From Atrichornis clamosus (Eukaryota > Chordata > Aves > Passeriformes > Menuridae), in NCBI GenBank assembly GCA_013400975.1, contig WBMZ01011599.1:124001-188000 (forward strand): a stretch of 64,000 bases of DNA, in the 5' to 3' direction. How positions within the stretch are numbered: position 1 is the first letter of the stretch; every line of letters starts with the position of its first letter. Shown piece after piece: positions 25,648-39,500 of this stretch. The notes beneath the pieces are model-generated. The model was given only the letters and a program-made list of their open reading frames with translations, was not told where the DNA came from and made no database searches. The position numbers were made by a program, and so were the translations under genes.

Positions 25648-28600
25648 GTTATACCGTTGATTCAGCCAACTTTGCGCAGTGCAAAGAGAAGTGATAAATA
25701 GAGGTCTGTTTCTAAAGGTCTATTTCTATTGAATTATCAACTGTATTTTTCAAGCCATTAAACATCAAAATCACTCCAGTGCTACTTAGTAATAGAGGAG
25801 AACTCTGTATTGGATCACTTTATGTTCACACAGTAATTTGGAAACAGTCATGTGGTTAAATTTTGGATCTCCTGTTCAGAGTATGCATTTCCTTGCAGGA
25901 TTCAACATGAATAGAGAGAAGGATGCAAAGGCTCAAGAAAGAAGAAATGGAGCAAAATCTGGAGGCTTTGAATTGTTGGGAGACGTGTCAAGGTAAATAA
26001 AGTTTTCTATACTTACTTGTTTGTTGACATAGTGGCTAACTTTTGATATAATAAATTTGCTATGCAGAATATTAACTGTAGGCAATGTGATCAAAATCCT
26101 AATTTTTACGGAGTTTTGGGTTCAGCACCCCTATGCCTCTTAAGAAAGAAGACAAATCACTCAGGAGTGAACAGTGACAGTGGGTCTGTCTCCGTTTTGA
26201 GAGAGGCAAAAGTGAATCGAGTTAGATGGATGCACTGAGGTGCCTGGGTGCAACTGTATCCTGAAATAACACCAGGGATTGTTTTCCCTTTTTTTGCCTG
26301 ACAATACCAGGGATTTATCTTAGTTTTTCCTTTCCTTTCTTTGCTAAGAAGGAAACCTCTGAATGTCCAAATGGAAAGATTTTTAGACTTTGCTTCTTGC
26401 TAGTTTTGCTCTTCCCCTATTTGATGTACTGTTGTAGTCTAATCTGAGAGCAGTCTTGCATTTCTGATGAGGAGCCAGAGCACTCAGCTGTTTTTCAAAT
26501 TGGCAGGCACTGGGTAACTTGTAGAAAAATTGAAGTGCTTGTTCTTGCTTACATGATTCATTGTTATTTTTCCCAGTCATTATGAATTGAAATAAGCCAT
26601 CTGTTATAATAACAGTGCACCATGCACCAAGAAGCGTGGCTTTACCTAGGAACAGAAACAAATGTCACATAAAAATGAATTTGGGGAACCACATATACAT
26701 CCAAATTAGATAGCTCAATAATAGCAGCAATGGATATGTACACAAAACTCGTTTTGTGGGAATATTTACTGTTGTTTTCAAAGTGAGACACAGTAGGCTG
26801 GTACCATTTGAAATGGATAAAAACAATCTATTTGCTTGAAAATAATAGATTTCGTTCACTGTCCTTCAATATTAAATCTACGAGTAATAAGGCAAGTAAA
26901 ACTGAAACTAGATACCAAGTCTGTTTTTCTTTATCGTTTTAGGTCAATATTAAAGTAAATTCCCAATCAGTTTAACAAAAACTGAAAAACACTAAAATTA
27001 TTTAAAGCCTTAAAAACTGCAAAGGGTTTTTTTCAATTGCATGTCAAAAGTAATTTACAAACCAAATTGCTGTGTCTGTGGTAACAGATCTTAACTCTCC
27101 TGCAGAGCTTAGTTGATGGTTTAGTCTGGGATTTCTTTCTTGTTGCCTTCTCTGTTCTTTGAAATGTCTCTGCTTGACACCAAAATAGGGATAAGACTTT
27201 TATCACTGTGGTATTTTTTATCACTTTCTATAAATATTTACATAATCATATTTTATAAGAAAAAGATTTTTAAATGTGTTCTAAGGATGCAGTTTGCACA
27301 AGCACCATCAGCTGTTGCAATGCTGTGTCCTGTTTTCCCAATTGCTTTTCCATTGTTTCTTCATGTCCATCCTCATCTTTATTCTTCAAACTTAGGTACA
27401 ATTTCTTTAGGTCAGAATCAGCATTTGTTCTGTGTTCATAAAGTGAATCAACAGTGTAAAGGTCCATCTCAACACAGTAATAGAGGACACCTGCCGTGGT
27501 TGGAAGTTAGGTTCCCAACCACCAAACCTCCTTGGGCACCTCTCAGGATGTGTTTTTCAGCTCTGTGGGAGGTTTGCACACTCCAGATGGAGTGGTGCAG
27601 ATGGGTCAAAACACTCAACACAACCAGCAGACAGTCCAGATCAGCTCTCAAATGCAACAAAAGGGCCAAAAGGGTACAACAGGAATTTAAAATCCTATTC
27701 TTAAGGAATTGTAGTCAGGTTCAAGAAGACTGGGTGCTATTGTCCTGTTGAAGAGCTGAAGAAAGACTTTCCCCCCTGTTTTTAAACATGGCCTGTAGAG
27801 CATCAGAAAATGTGGTATGGGGTCAATTCCTTCCTCTGGCTAAGTGAATATTAATCCATGCCTTTCTAATTTCTGGAGTAAGATAAAGCCTTAAACTAAA
27901 CTTCCAACTACAGGTATGTTATGAAGTGTAAATATTCTCTAAACGATGTACAAAAGATTACTATTAAATTCTGCAGCAGAGCCAGTAAGCACTGAAAGTT
28001 GAACACAAGACATATTTTCTCTCTCATGTTTGAATTAGTTATTTAAAGCAGTGGGAGTTTTACCTAGAATTCACTGGGGGGAAAAGCAGAGTTGTACTCT
28101 TCCCTAGCGCCTTTAGGGTTTGTATGTTTTTTGAATACTGGATTTAACACTCCTGTTTTTATTCTTGCCAAACCACAGATGACAACATGGTTTGAGTAGT
28201 AGGAGATAGTCCTTGTCACAAAATACAGCTGGAACCTGAATGCTGTACCCTGAGAGAGATTGTGCTACAAAATAAAGAACAGCTCTATATCCTTATCAAA
28301 TTATGTCAAATCTTTCTGTAAACTTGTGAGAAAGTGTCATCATTTATTTTATAATATCTGCAAAGATTCACTTTACAGTTCTCATCTGCAGATATTTCTT
28401 TCCTACTGAATTTTAGGTTGATAAATCAGCTAACAGCCTTCTTCCTCAATGTTCTACTTGTGAATGGAAAATTGTAGTTGATTGGAGTATTGCAAGGGTG
28501 AGATGTACAAAGTGCGTGAGTATCTGTTGAAAAGAACTTATTATAACATAGATAAATAGGTGACATTTTCCCTTGAAAACTATTTATTATGCATATATTG

Positions 28601-29343
28601 AGCTACCCACAATTAATTCACACACACACATATAAATCCTTAAAGGGGAACAGGAGAACCAGTTACACAGGACATGCACAAAACCAAAATACTCCTGGAC
28701 ATTGTGACCCATCTAATAAACAACAAGACAGTCTTCAATACCCATAACTAAATTCTTCTCCTGAGAATGCAAACAGACTATGGGAGTTGTTGTCATTTTT
28801 AGGGCTTCTGTTCAGACGCTGCTAAGACTGGGCAACCTCAAGATATATGTCAGTCATCTCTCAAAGGTTCACAAGTATCTGCACATATGCCGTGTCCTCC
28901 AGACCCACAGAAATTAACAGAAACCCTTGGAACGGAAAGAGTACCTTATCAGGGCATTGCTGTTGTACCTCATTGTTAGCTGTCACACCATTATCCTAGA
29001 CATTCATCTTCCATCCTTGTTCAGCTCCAGTGATAATGTGTCATCTAAGACTCCTGACTCTTAATTAGAAATCATCTGCTATTCTTCACCCCGCTCTGTT
29101 ATGTCCTGCTGTGACTTTTCTGTCAGTCTGCTCTTCCCTGTGATATGATACAAGGTGGGAGAGCACAGGGGTTAATGCAATTATTTGCATATGGTAATAC
29201 AGTGTATAGCAGGGAATTAATGAAACAGGTTGCAGCATTTCAGAGCTAAAAAGAAATGAGACACCATCTCATCACTGATTTTCCAAGTGAAGTGTGCTAC
29301 AGTTAGCTTTTAAACTTTTTGCTCCTTATGCAGTTCCAACGCC

Positions 29344-29345
<2 letters not shown>
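25648..29345. other. Gene-free unique sequence
   Basis: No supported gene. The 203-codon plus-strand frame at 27140-27751 is the longest frame in the window outside the minisatellite, but it has no recognisable domain and is overlapped by a 65-codon minus-strand frame (27270-27467) of polar, coiled-coil-like composition that I also cannot identify. A (CA)6 run lies at 28621-28630. Confidence 0.5.
27270..27467 (-). other. Unassigned short open frame with coiled-coil-like composition
   Basis: A 65-codon minus-strand frame from ATG to stop. It is rich in K, E, D, Q and L (for example DLKKLYLSLKNKDEDGHEE and KQLGKQDTALQQL), unlike the F/L/S-rich translations common in this AT-rich window. I do not recognise it. 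It may be a decayed retrocopy exon or chance. No clear splice acceptor precedes it. Confidence 0.15.
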
Positions 29346-29375
<30 letters not shown>

Positions 29376-29390
29376 NTTTTTTTTTTTTTT
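29346..29390. repeat. Poly(T) tract containing the only ambiguous base
   Basis: Thirty T, one N at 29376, then fourteen T. On the minus strand this is a 45-base poly(A) tract. The N marks a base the assembly could not resolve, and the true tract length is therefore uncertain. No recognisable retrocopy body adjoins it on either side. Confidence 0.95.
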
Positions 29391-30734
29391 GAGAGGTAAG
29401 TGCAATCAGACTAGATTTAGAGAAATTCAAAGGGTGGACATAACAAATCATTCATTTAGAGTTCTCTTTCTGAATTTCACGTCTTGTTTATGAAACCAGG
29501 CACACAGACTTATCTCCCTTTATAATTTCACTCCTTTTTATATTTTGCATTTCTCCAAAGTGGTCACAGTACAAACCCAAAGCAAGAATAAAGCGTGGTT
29601 GCCCTTTTGAAAATAACTGTGAGTATTAAGTGCTAAGTGCTACCTTTATGGAGAATCCAGACCTACTGAAGTAAGAGGGGAAGATTGACTTGGCTTGCAG
29701 GAGGCCAGAATGCCACCCACTGAGGTGCCTGATTGCCAGAGAGGACGGGGTATCTGCTGTCTGAAAATCACTGCAGTCTCTGATATCTGAGACTGGTCAG
29801 TCAAACAGCAAGACACTGGCATAACCAGTGCAGGCTGGAAAAGCTCGTGCAGAATGGTGTCCCCACGAGAGCTCTTCCACAAGGATGATTAATACCAGCT
29901 GAGGAACCAGACAGGATTTTGCATGTACAATACACATGTTGTTTTTTTTATATTTACAGCTATACCTTTGAGGAATCATTGATTAGGAATATAAATATTT
30001 ATGCACAATAATCATTTTAATAAGCAATTACATTCACTATTTAAATATTTTTCTAACCATTCAGTTCACAAACATGAGCACTAAAAAAGAGCATCTGATA
30101 ATATTATATCATTACTACTAATGACACCACATCCACAGACAAATTAATGTTCTTTCTGATACTGTTAATTTAAAATCTATCAGATTGCAACTTCAAACAG
30201 AGACATAGCATCTCAATGAAAGTTGTAATGAAAGAGGATGAATCCCGGAGTTTAGAGCATGTTCTTATCAGTTACAAGCACCAGACAATATGGGACAGAT
30301 AGGAGAGGCAGCCAGTAGTCTTTTAAGGCTCTTTTCCAAATGCAGGGGCATACGAGGATAGAAATATATTCTATGACAGACCTTGTATTAAGGGTGATGC
30401 CTTACTAAGTATTTAAGCAAATTAATGAGAAAAAAAGAAAAGTGTTCTGATTGATTTGAGAATTCGGTATGACAGTATCTCTGTATGGCAAACCTGATCC
30501 AGGTCAGGATGAAATTTACACTGACTTAGTTATCATGAGAAAACATCTGAAGCAATTTGATTCCCCACTGTCTCCCAGCTGGCTGGTTCTTCTTCTGACT
30601 GAGTGAGAATCTGAGACAACTTCTCAAAACAGTGAAAATATCAATATTAGAGTCTCAAGCCATCCTGGGGATGTTCCTGCCGCAGGTGTGAGACAGAATT
30701 TTTTTCACCGGTTTGTTCAAGCTTGTGTTGGCAT
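29391..30734. other. Gene-free unique sequence
   Basis: No supported gene or repeat. Some AT-rich sequence lies at about 29980-30180. Open frames are short overlapping ones without motifs. Confidence 0.55.
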
Positions 30735-31540
30735 GGAATCATAGAACAGTTTGGGCTGGAAGGACCCTGGATGACTAAAGATTATCTACTTCCACTCCCC
30801 TGCAATGAGGAGGGACATATTCTACTAGATCAGGTTGCTCAGAGCCCTGTCCAACCTGACCTGAAATGGTTCCAGGCATGCGGGATCCATGACCTCTCAG
30901 GACAACCTGTGCTAGTGTTTCACAACACTTGTTGGAAAAGCTTCATCCTTATATCTAGTCCAGTCTCCTTTAATTTAAAACCACTAGCCCTTGACCTATC
31001 ACAACAGGCCCTACTAAAAACTTGTACTGATTTTACTTATTAGCCCCCTTTAAGCATTAAAAGGCTGCAATCAGATCTCGCTGGAGCCTTGTCTGCTCCA
31101 GGCTGAACAATTCCAGCTCTCTCACCCTGTCCTTATCAGAGAGGTGCTCCAACCCTCTGATCATCTCTCTGACCTGCTCTCTCAGGTCCATGGCTTTCCT
31201 TGGCTGAGGCAGGGTCTGAAGAGAGTGGAGTAGAGCGGCAGGATTCCCTTCCTCGCCCTGCTATTCTTTTGCCACAGCCCAGGATATGGCTGGCTTTCTG
31301 GGCTGCAGGGACTGCTGACTCAGTCATCCTTGTGCGTCCCCTCCAGCCCAGGATGTTCTATGGTTCTGTGCCCTGCTTTTCATCCACCAGTACTTCCAAG
31401 ACCTTCCCTGTGAGTCTGCTCTCAGTTCCTTCTTCCCCCAGCCAGCACTGACACTGGGGATGCCCCTTGCCCTTGGTCTTGTTGTACCTCACGAGTGCAC
31501 TGGCACTGCAGACTCGACCTGACAAGTGCAGGACCATCTT
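30735..31540 (-). mobile_element. CR1 LINE, 5'-truncated copy with its 3' end at 30735
   Basis: The plus strand reads as the complement of the avian CR1 3' region. It starts AATCATAGAACAGTTTGGG (the 3' tail and adjacent end), then CTGCAATGAGGAGGGACAT, AGATCAGGTTGCTCAGAGCC, TTTAAAACCACTAGCCC, CTCCAGGCTGAACAA, GAGGTGCTCCAACCCTCTGA and CCCAGGATATGGCTGGC in the order known for CR1. Near 31450-31530 it continues with a rearranged GCCCTTGGTCTTGTTG segment matching the end of ORF2. The 5' part of the element is absent, as is usual for avian CR1. Several indels and a gap near 31180-31215 show an old, inactive copy. Open frames in this region (30723-31043 plus, 31136-31327 minus) are fragments without function. 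Confidence 0.93.
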
Positions 31541-33454
31541 TCCTGCAGATTTAAGAACCTATCAAGAGTGCCCTGGCTGAGTACTCTCAGCAGCAAGTGG
31601 TTCTCTGCAACCAGAAAAACCCTCCTTGCAATGCCCTGGAAGGTGATGCCGTGCCTTGGGAATGGGGGAGTGGTGGCAGGGGAAGAGAGGGAGTTCTTTG
31701 ACAGGACTTTTTCTAGTGGCTCAGGTCACTATATTTTTTGCACACTGGAACTTGAGTATATATTAATGGCAATGAATTCCTCTGGAAATATAGTTTCATT
31801 TCCTTAAGCTTGAATGTGCCACGTATTGGATTAATAAATATCAAAACTATGATAATAACAGAATTAACATTGCCAATTTAGATCAGAATTAATTTTTTCC
31901 CTGAAAAGAGGCCAAAGAAAACAATTTATGCTGTGTTCAGAAACCTGTCAGGAAAAGGTTGGAATGTGCATTACTCCTTAACAGGAGTGACTGCAGACTT
32001 TATCCATCATAGTCTAGTCCAGGGATGCTGAAGTCACAAGAATTTATGGAAAGGGAAGAAGGGTCCTATAGGCATACATGAGCAGAGGCAGGGATCCATT
32101 TTTCAGTGGAGGCAATACAGTCACTTAAACTAAGAAAACAAGCAATAAACAAAACCAGGCAGTGACAGCTATTAAAGTTCTGAATCATTACCATTCTGAA
32201 TTGTTCCCATTCTGAATGCAGAATAAATAAGTAGTATTTGGAATGCAGAATAAGCAATAGGTAGGTATTTGTGAGCTTTATCAGTGATAGTGAAGCTGAG
32301 GAACAGCATCTTGGTTCTGAGCCACGCAAGATGTGACAAGAGACACCAGGCAAAACCCCAGCCCAAATGAAATTAATGAGACTTCTGTCAGTGATTTCAG
32401 GTGGATTAGGGTTTATTGCCTTTTTTTCCCCACCAGTAATCTTCCACTGTAATTTAATTTCTCAGCATTCTAACACTGTCATTTAGAGCACATCTTGTCA
32501 CATTTGTATGGGATGGCCACTCTACTCACAGTAAAGTCAACAGGCACGAGTGCTGAAAAATGTGAGGCGTTCTTATACATTAAACAGTTTCTCAGGACTA
32601 CAGCACTAAAGCTAGACCAGGGAATTTATCTGCAGCCTGGCTTCACTGAGAAGTTCCAGTTGTCTGCTCTAAATGTTGGCATAACCATACATCTCCTCCT
32701 CCCTTTAGTTCAGATTTGTAAATGCAATGAAATCTTCCATGGTTTATTCTGAGAATGGAGAATTACTGTACTTTCATGGTGGGGTAATTGCTCTATAATA
32801 GCTAATAATTATGCATCTGCAATATCATAAGCACAGTATTGTTAAATCCAGTGCAAACAATTAGGTGCCCTGTTATATCTCAGAAAATTATTTCAGAAAT
32901 GGGATGAGGCTCAGTCAGTCGTGGAGACAGATGCTATTTTGCATGTGGTAATGTAGTGAAGAACATATCTAACCCTTCAGAGTCACCACCAGTGGTTTTA
33001 TGAGCTCTGTCAAAAACACTGCAAAAGCTACCTACGACTTTGACATTAAAAAACCAAAGAAAAATAGTGAGAAGAAAATTGAATAGGGGGAAAGCAGATT
33101 TCCTTGACAAACAGATGGCACTTATGTATTTGCCTGTGTCTTTTGTGCTTTCAGTTTCATTGCTTTAAATCACAGTACAGGAATTTCAGCCCTGCTGCCT
33201 TTTGAGGGCTGAGGCAGCAATCAGCTCCTGTGGAACGTGCTGTGTGCTCACATCCTGGGCTACACGGGTTTGATTAAGGAACAGCATTAAGGAAAACTTT
33301 TGATCAGAAAACTGAATTGAAATGTAGTTTCAATACATTGAAATGTATTCCTTTTCCACACACACAGAACCTACAGTCAGCTGTTGCAAAGCCATATTTC
33401 CTGGGACCTGCAATGTTCCCCCAATGTAGTGTTGTGTTGGTTTACATAAAGCAT
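31541..33454. other. Gene-free unique sequence between two CR1 copies
   Basis: No supported gene. It contains one short direct duplication (32214-32253). Other frames are brief and without motifs. Confidence 0.55.
32214..32253. repeat. Short direct duplication, 27-bp spacing
   Basis: GAATGCAGAATAA occurs at 32214-32226 and again at 32241-32253. A GTATTTG word follows each copy, and the phrase CATTCTGAAT repeats just upstream. This is a small local tandem duplication. Confidence 0.75.
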
Positions 33455-33568
33455 AACATTATTGAATAACTTGGGGTAGAAGGGATTTTTAAAGGTCATC
33501 TAGTCTGACCCCCCTGCAATGAGCAGGGACATCTTTAACAGATCACGCTTCTCAGAGCCCCTGAACAT
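33455..33568 (-). mobile_element. CR1 LINE 3'-end fragment
   Basis: Plus-strand sequence carries the complement of the last part of CR1: ATTGAATAACTTGGGGTAGA, GGGATTTTTAAAGGTCATC, CTGACCCCCCTGCAATGAGC, AGGGACATCTTTAACAGATC and CTTCTCAGAGCCCC. Only about 110 bp is left; the homology fades near 33568. The copy is in the same orientation as the larger one 2 kb upstream and contains no coding capacity. Confidence 0.9.
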
Positions 33569-36500
33569 CCAGAAGCTCCAGGCTCAGCTCTTCCACAGGG
33601 AACTGGTGCATCTTCATTACTCTTTTCCTGTTGTGCTTTTTCCTTGTATTTAGAGAGGCAGAGGAGCTCATAGCAAAAAGTCACAAAAGAAAGCAAGATT
33701 TTATCTGAAAAAATAATTCTACAGGTAGAACTGCTCAATTTGAACATAATTATGATCTGGCATCTCCTGCAATAGCTAAAGTCTCGGTAGAGTATGGCAC
33801 ACAGGGCATGGTGAAAAGGTCTGCCTATGGAAAAAGAGACACATTCCTTTTAGCTCCTCTCCTGTTGATGTTGTGCAGGGTGCTAGGAAAAGGGCTGAGT
33901 CTTGCTTTTTTTTCAGTTATTATCCTTTCCTGGCAGCCAAAAACAATGGTCAGACCTGAAACACAGTGGGAGCTTAGGAAAAAAAAAGAAATTGACAACA
34001 AAGGAAAGAAGGACTGCAGAAAAAGGATTGTATTGTGTGGGTGAACTTGAAAAGGTTGGATACCAACTGAACAAGGATGAGGCTGTCCTGTGAGGAGGAC
34101 TGAAATGACAAACATTGTGTACACTATCTAGATCGGTCTCTGCTGACACAGTGGGACTGGAAACACAGAGATTGTAATTGTGGTCTCAGGTCTATGGGAC
34201 TGGCATTAGGAAAATGTCATATACTGTTTAAATTATGCCCTGCTTGCAAAATGCCTTACTCTTTGAAGGCTTCTACAAAAAACAGGATATAGCCTTTACA
34301 GGCCTCAGAGGACAGCTGTAGGTTTAGGCTTTATTTCCTCCTTTGCTCTGGGGAAATTTCCTGTTGACTGTGGTTGACAGCTGTTCTACAGATCAAAATT
34401 CCTCATAAATCATGCCATGACTCAAGTGCATATCTCTTCATTTGCAACCACCTTCTAAAACCCTGCATCCCTGGAGGACACTGCTCTTCCCACAGCCAGA
34501 GGAAGTGCTGACAAAAAGCAAGGTGCCAAATAGGACAAACATGACCATCCTGCCTCTGAGGAGGATGGGTGGGGAGCAGATGCATCTTTCACTGAAGAGG
34601 ATCCATCCCTCAATCAGAAAAGCCAGATATTTCAAGGTCTGTGCCACTTCCTGTGCAGGTGTCATGCTGTCTCTACAAAGGAACTGTCTAATTTTGATTG
34701 AAAGATGAGCACTTAAAAATATTTCCGCTCTTCATAATGTGGGAGGTTTTTCTTGGCACATGCAAGGTCATTTCAGATAGACTATCTGCTCACTGGCTCA
34801 AGATGTTTTTTTTCGTAATTGCTTTACAAACTGCTCCCTAGAAACTTATGCCATATCTTTTAGCATGAAAAGTAAAATTCTATCCTCCTACAAAGTTTTT
34901 CTTTGTGAGCCTTTTTGGCTCCCACACATAAAGACACCTTCTTTGTAAAAAAACCATTTTGCTACACAACTTATTCTGAATTGATCATCAAGTGCTGGGA
35001 GCCCTATAAATGCAGTTGGAACATTAACATTAGACATTAAACATCAAATTCCTTTAAACAGACTGATATTAATATTTCCTGCCATAGAATCTCTCTGTAA
35101 GTCCTGTCTTGTCCACAGATCTGAGATGCTGCGCCTTGCCCCGCCACGTTGGTGGACGTGACATGGGATTTACCAGGTGGGTTTCTTTTTCTCAGTCTGA
35201 ACACCAGGTTGCTGTCAAGCTTAGCAGTTTGCACACTATGCAGTGGAGTTGAAGGGCAAGGTTTGGAGTTTGAAAAGAGGACATTTACGGTTCTGCAGGG
35301 TATCCTGCCTGGCCTTCACATGCTGTAAAAGGAGGATACAGAGCTCCTGTGTATTCCATGTCACTCCTGCCATAGCAGATCTGATATTCCAGTATGGTGC
35401 CCACACACCAGCCCCTGAATCCAGCCCCGACTGTGCATCACCTCAAATCCGTGAAGGCAAGTAACAATTTTCCTTTACAAAGCTTGATAGACTTCTTTAT
35501 ACCTTATTCATTATCTATGGGTAACTACATTCTATTCACGTCTCTCCCATTTGCTTTGTCTTGTTACTTTATTTCATACCCTCAGAACTCTCCAAAATAT
35601 TGGTAGACGCTCATCTTCAGGCTTCATATCTCTAAGTGATACATTCATTTGTTTTCTCAGTTTGAACCACCACACCAAAGATATCTTGTAGAGGCTTTGA
35701 CACAGAGAGTTCTGCTCAGTGTGACAGGAGTGGTGCTAATCAGTCACGCTCAAGTTGATATTGAGGCAGCTCCTGACAATAATTACAGCTGACATTCTCA
35801 AGGCTTTCTATGGACTTATTTAAGCCTGAAGCTGGTATTCCTGTCTTCTCTCCCTATTACTTTTTCCGGAGAGGCAGTTGTAGCCCACGTTCAAATGCCT
35901 TTGCTCTTCTATCCTTCCTTTTTTTAAAAGGATGTCATAACCTTCAGGTCAGATATGAAGTTATTTGTTTTCTACATCTGCACTCCTGAGTCAGAAAAAG
36001 ATACTAAGGAGGAAAAGATTGCATAAAACACAGCAAGAAATAGCTATATTGTGTCCTCCAGCAGTATCTCCAATTATTAATTCACGTTTAATTATTTCTC
36101 ATCTTCATCTTGCTTGACAACATGTAAAATTAAATCCTCCAGATATTGCAGCTTTTATTTTTGTATTTCCATTTTTTCTATTTTTGAAAATTATGCATTG
36201 CAGAGCAGAATATATGCTGGTTAGCAAGAATAATCATTTATCTTACTGTAATTGCATGTCATCACCCATTAGTCAGTAACAATGATTGGCAATGCAATTT
36301 TCTTTGCAATAAAACTAATTAATATTCACATCATTATCTGCTGTTCAGATACTTCTAAAGGCAAAACTTGAGATCTTTTTAGCAAGCAAGCCATTAAAAA
36401 GAAAAAAAATCATAAGGAATGCTAAAAATGGTATTTGAATACATGAAAAATATGAGAGGAAGATGGCTTAGAATGACCATTTCCATTAGGAAATAAATAA

Positions 36501-39500
36501 AAAAAACCAGTCTCCCCTTTTAGTTAGCTCTGATATATTTCTTCTGGAGAATTAGCAGAGTAGTTTTAGCCAATCATAACAGCGTAACATGTCAGGAAAA
36601 GAAGGAGGTAGGTTTATGATTTCTCAGCAAGTGCACCTGACTTTACCTTAGAAATGGAGCACATTTTTTTAGTAATGTATGTCAGTGCTTTCTCTGTTGC
36701 ATCATCCCAATCAATCGTGTGCTGAACTGTCTGAGAAAGTTCTTAAAGGTTTTATGACTAATTCCCTCTCGCTTCTAAAATAAAAACATAAATATTAGTA
36801 GTAACAGGTGACTGGGTGCCAAGACATCTTATAAACTGCACCTGTTTTTCACTGTCTTACCAGTTTTTTTCCTGATGATTTTGTAATATTCCAAACTTCA
36901 ACAGAGCTCCAGATAACCGCAAGAAAGGCTTCATAGGTGAAAAAAATGGGAAAAATTATCCAGAAAAATATGTTTTAATCTTGAGTAAAGAACAAATCCA
37001 TCACATCAATCAACCTATAGCATAGGCTGAAAACTGGAGTCTGGAAGTGGAGTGCTGGTAACTGATAGCCTTTTCTCGAGGGACTCAGCTACAATGGGTG
37101 GCATGTTTAATCTTAATGCAATGACCATTAGGAAGCAGGCTAGATTAGTAGGAGTGGCTATCCATAAGCTTATATAAAAAGGTTGTTCAAATAACTTCTG
37201 TATAATTAGCAGCACCTCTGAACTGGTATATTACTTGTACAGTAACAAAAATCCCAACCAGGACACACAGTGTCATGGTCAAAAATCAAATGTCACAGTT
37301 CTGAGGGCCACATTCTGCTTCTTTTTCAAGATATTGAGGATTCTAGAGCTGTCAGATCTAAAGAGCCTAGCTCTCACATTGAAATCATCCTGGGTATTTA
37401 TTGGCTTTGAAGGAATCATGAAAATATTCACGGATCTTTTACCCAACAACAAAAAAATTAGGTAACAAATGGCAGACACCATCTTTATAAGAGTGTTTTG
37501 TTTGCCACTCCAGAACGTGTCTCGGTGTATGTAAGCACAGCAGTAACTATGATTGTCACAGTTTTTCCACACAGCATTGCTTTAAAAGCATTTTTGATTG
37601 CCATTGCTTTTTAATCATCTGAGGAATAAACGTTCAAGGTCCACGTGGCAGAAGCCGCGTGTTGCTTGTAGAAAGTCCACGAGAACAATGGCCACCTCCT
37701 CTCAGGTAGTAAAGTGATGGAGGTCTGTTCACTTCCACGTGTCTCTCAGAAGGGATTTCAGTGTGGTCTCTTTCATACCTGAAGATTAGCATTGTCCAAA
37801 TATAATTAATCTAGGTACTGTTTTCTCTTATCAACCTAAAGAAAGCAGAAACAAGAGTGTCTTGTATGACCCAACCACCTAATCTAATACTTAGATTAAC
37901 TCCAGCTATAGTTCATATATATTTTGCTGAGTGGAAGGTCATTTGTAATTTGTCATTTGGCTGTTCTGTTTTGGACATCTTGCCTTTCTCATTCAGAGCA
38001 AGTCTAAGTTTCTCCTCAAGGTACTGCAACCTACTATATTGAGATCATATTTGTAAGGATTTCCAGGTGCCTGACAGTGTGACACCCGGGATATCCAAGA
38101 TATAGGTTATCACAGAGGCTAAAAGTTTACACGACTTTAGTAGGAGACTGGAGAGGTTCATGGTGGAAAGTAACATTTATTGCTAAATATATCCAAATGA
38201 CTTCCGGCTGAGAAAGTGTCAGAGGTACCTGAAGGAGGACTCCAGGAAAATGACACAAATGCTTGTCACTTTAAACAAACACCTATATATGTTTTTTGGT
38301 CATCTCACAGTCCAATCAGCCATTCAACTCATCTTCTAGTTTAGGGCACATCATGTTAAGCTTTTTAAGTTGCTTTATTTTACTTCTGTGATTCAGATTA
38401 TTTCACACATGGTGAGTCTGAAAGGTTTCCAGTAGAAAGCAGCCCAAGAAACTTCACTGTTCATAGCATGGCCATTGAAAAAGTGCTGTCAAAAATTTCC
38501 CTGGTTTTTGTCAGTGATGAGTGGTAGATAATGGACTCAATAAAAGCTGCATTCCTTAAATCAGGTGAAACGTGGCTCTTAGCAGAATGCTACAAAAATG
38601 TAACTATGAATCCTGCCACATTTCTAGTTGATGACTAGTCAAAAGTTCGGTATAAAATAATCATATCAAAGCACAGATGATGTAGCATTTTAAAAAACAT
38701 GAGAAGGGTAATTTGTCTCTATGTCTATTCAGCTGCTGGTGCTAATAATAGATCGCAGAGACTCCTGTTCTGGTAGGTCAGCCTGAAAAACTGGAACATT
38801 ACATTCAGTTTACATTTCAGAACTTGAACACCTACTATACCATAAAATGTAGAATTAATGGAATTAAATCATGGTTCTAAAGTTAAGACCCCATATAAAA
38901 GAGTCCATGCACTTTTTGGCACTTGTCACTGATATTTTACTAACTTTCCATCAGATAATTTGGATGATGAAGATTATGCTCAAATGAGTAAAAATATTGC
39001 ATTCTGCCAAAGCCAGAAAATTTTTGATTGAAATGCAGTAGTATTACCTACTCATAACAATTCAGATTTCCCAAACTCTTAAACAAATCCCTTTGTAAAA
39101 TTATGGATATCTAATCTAACATTATGCTATGAAATATTTAGACACATTAGAAAGAAGATCAGAGAAAAACTAAGCAATGCTGGCATTTAATCCACTGCAA
39201 TTCACCTCTCTTTCAGAAATTTTTTTTCAAGCAGACCTTATTCACTTACATTCTGAACTTCTGTTAAGACAGTCTGTTAATGAAGGAGCAATATATTATT
39301 CATTTTCCTTCATTATGGTCAGTGAATTAGTTTACATGAATTGTTGTCATTTAAATGATGAATCATAAGGATTTCTCTTCCCATGTTAGGGTTTCCAGTG
39401 TTAGTATTTTGGTTATCTTGCCTAAGCTATTGCTGTACTGGGAATATAAATTATTTTTTCTGCATATCCTATTATTATTCAGAGGAATTATAGCAATAAA

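Noticed and set aside
25215..25694. 159-codon plus-strand open frame
   Set aside because: It is produced by the C/T-only minisatellite, in which no stop codon can occur. The product is only F, L, S and P, and the 59-bp unit changes frame in every copy.
27140..27751. 203-codon plus-strand open frame, longest outside the minisatellite
   Set aside because: No recognisable domain, no hydrophobic or polar pattern typical of a known family, no promoter or splice context, and a competing frame on the other strand. Frames of this length are expected now and then in 64 kb.
28621..28630. CA microsatellite
   Set aside because: Only six units; too short to be notable.
37279..37572. 97-codon minus-strand frame with a charged C-terminal part
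   Set aside because: The end of the translation looks somewhat protein-like, but there is no homologue that I recognise and no convincing exon boundary.
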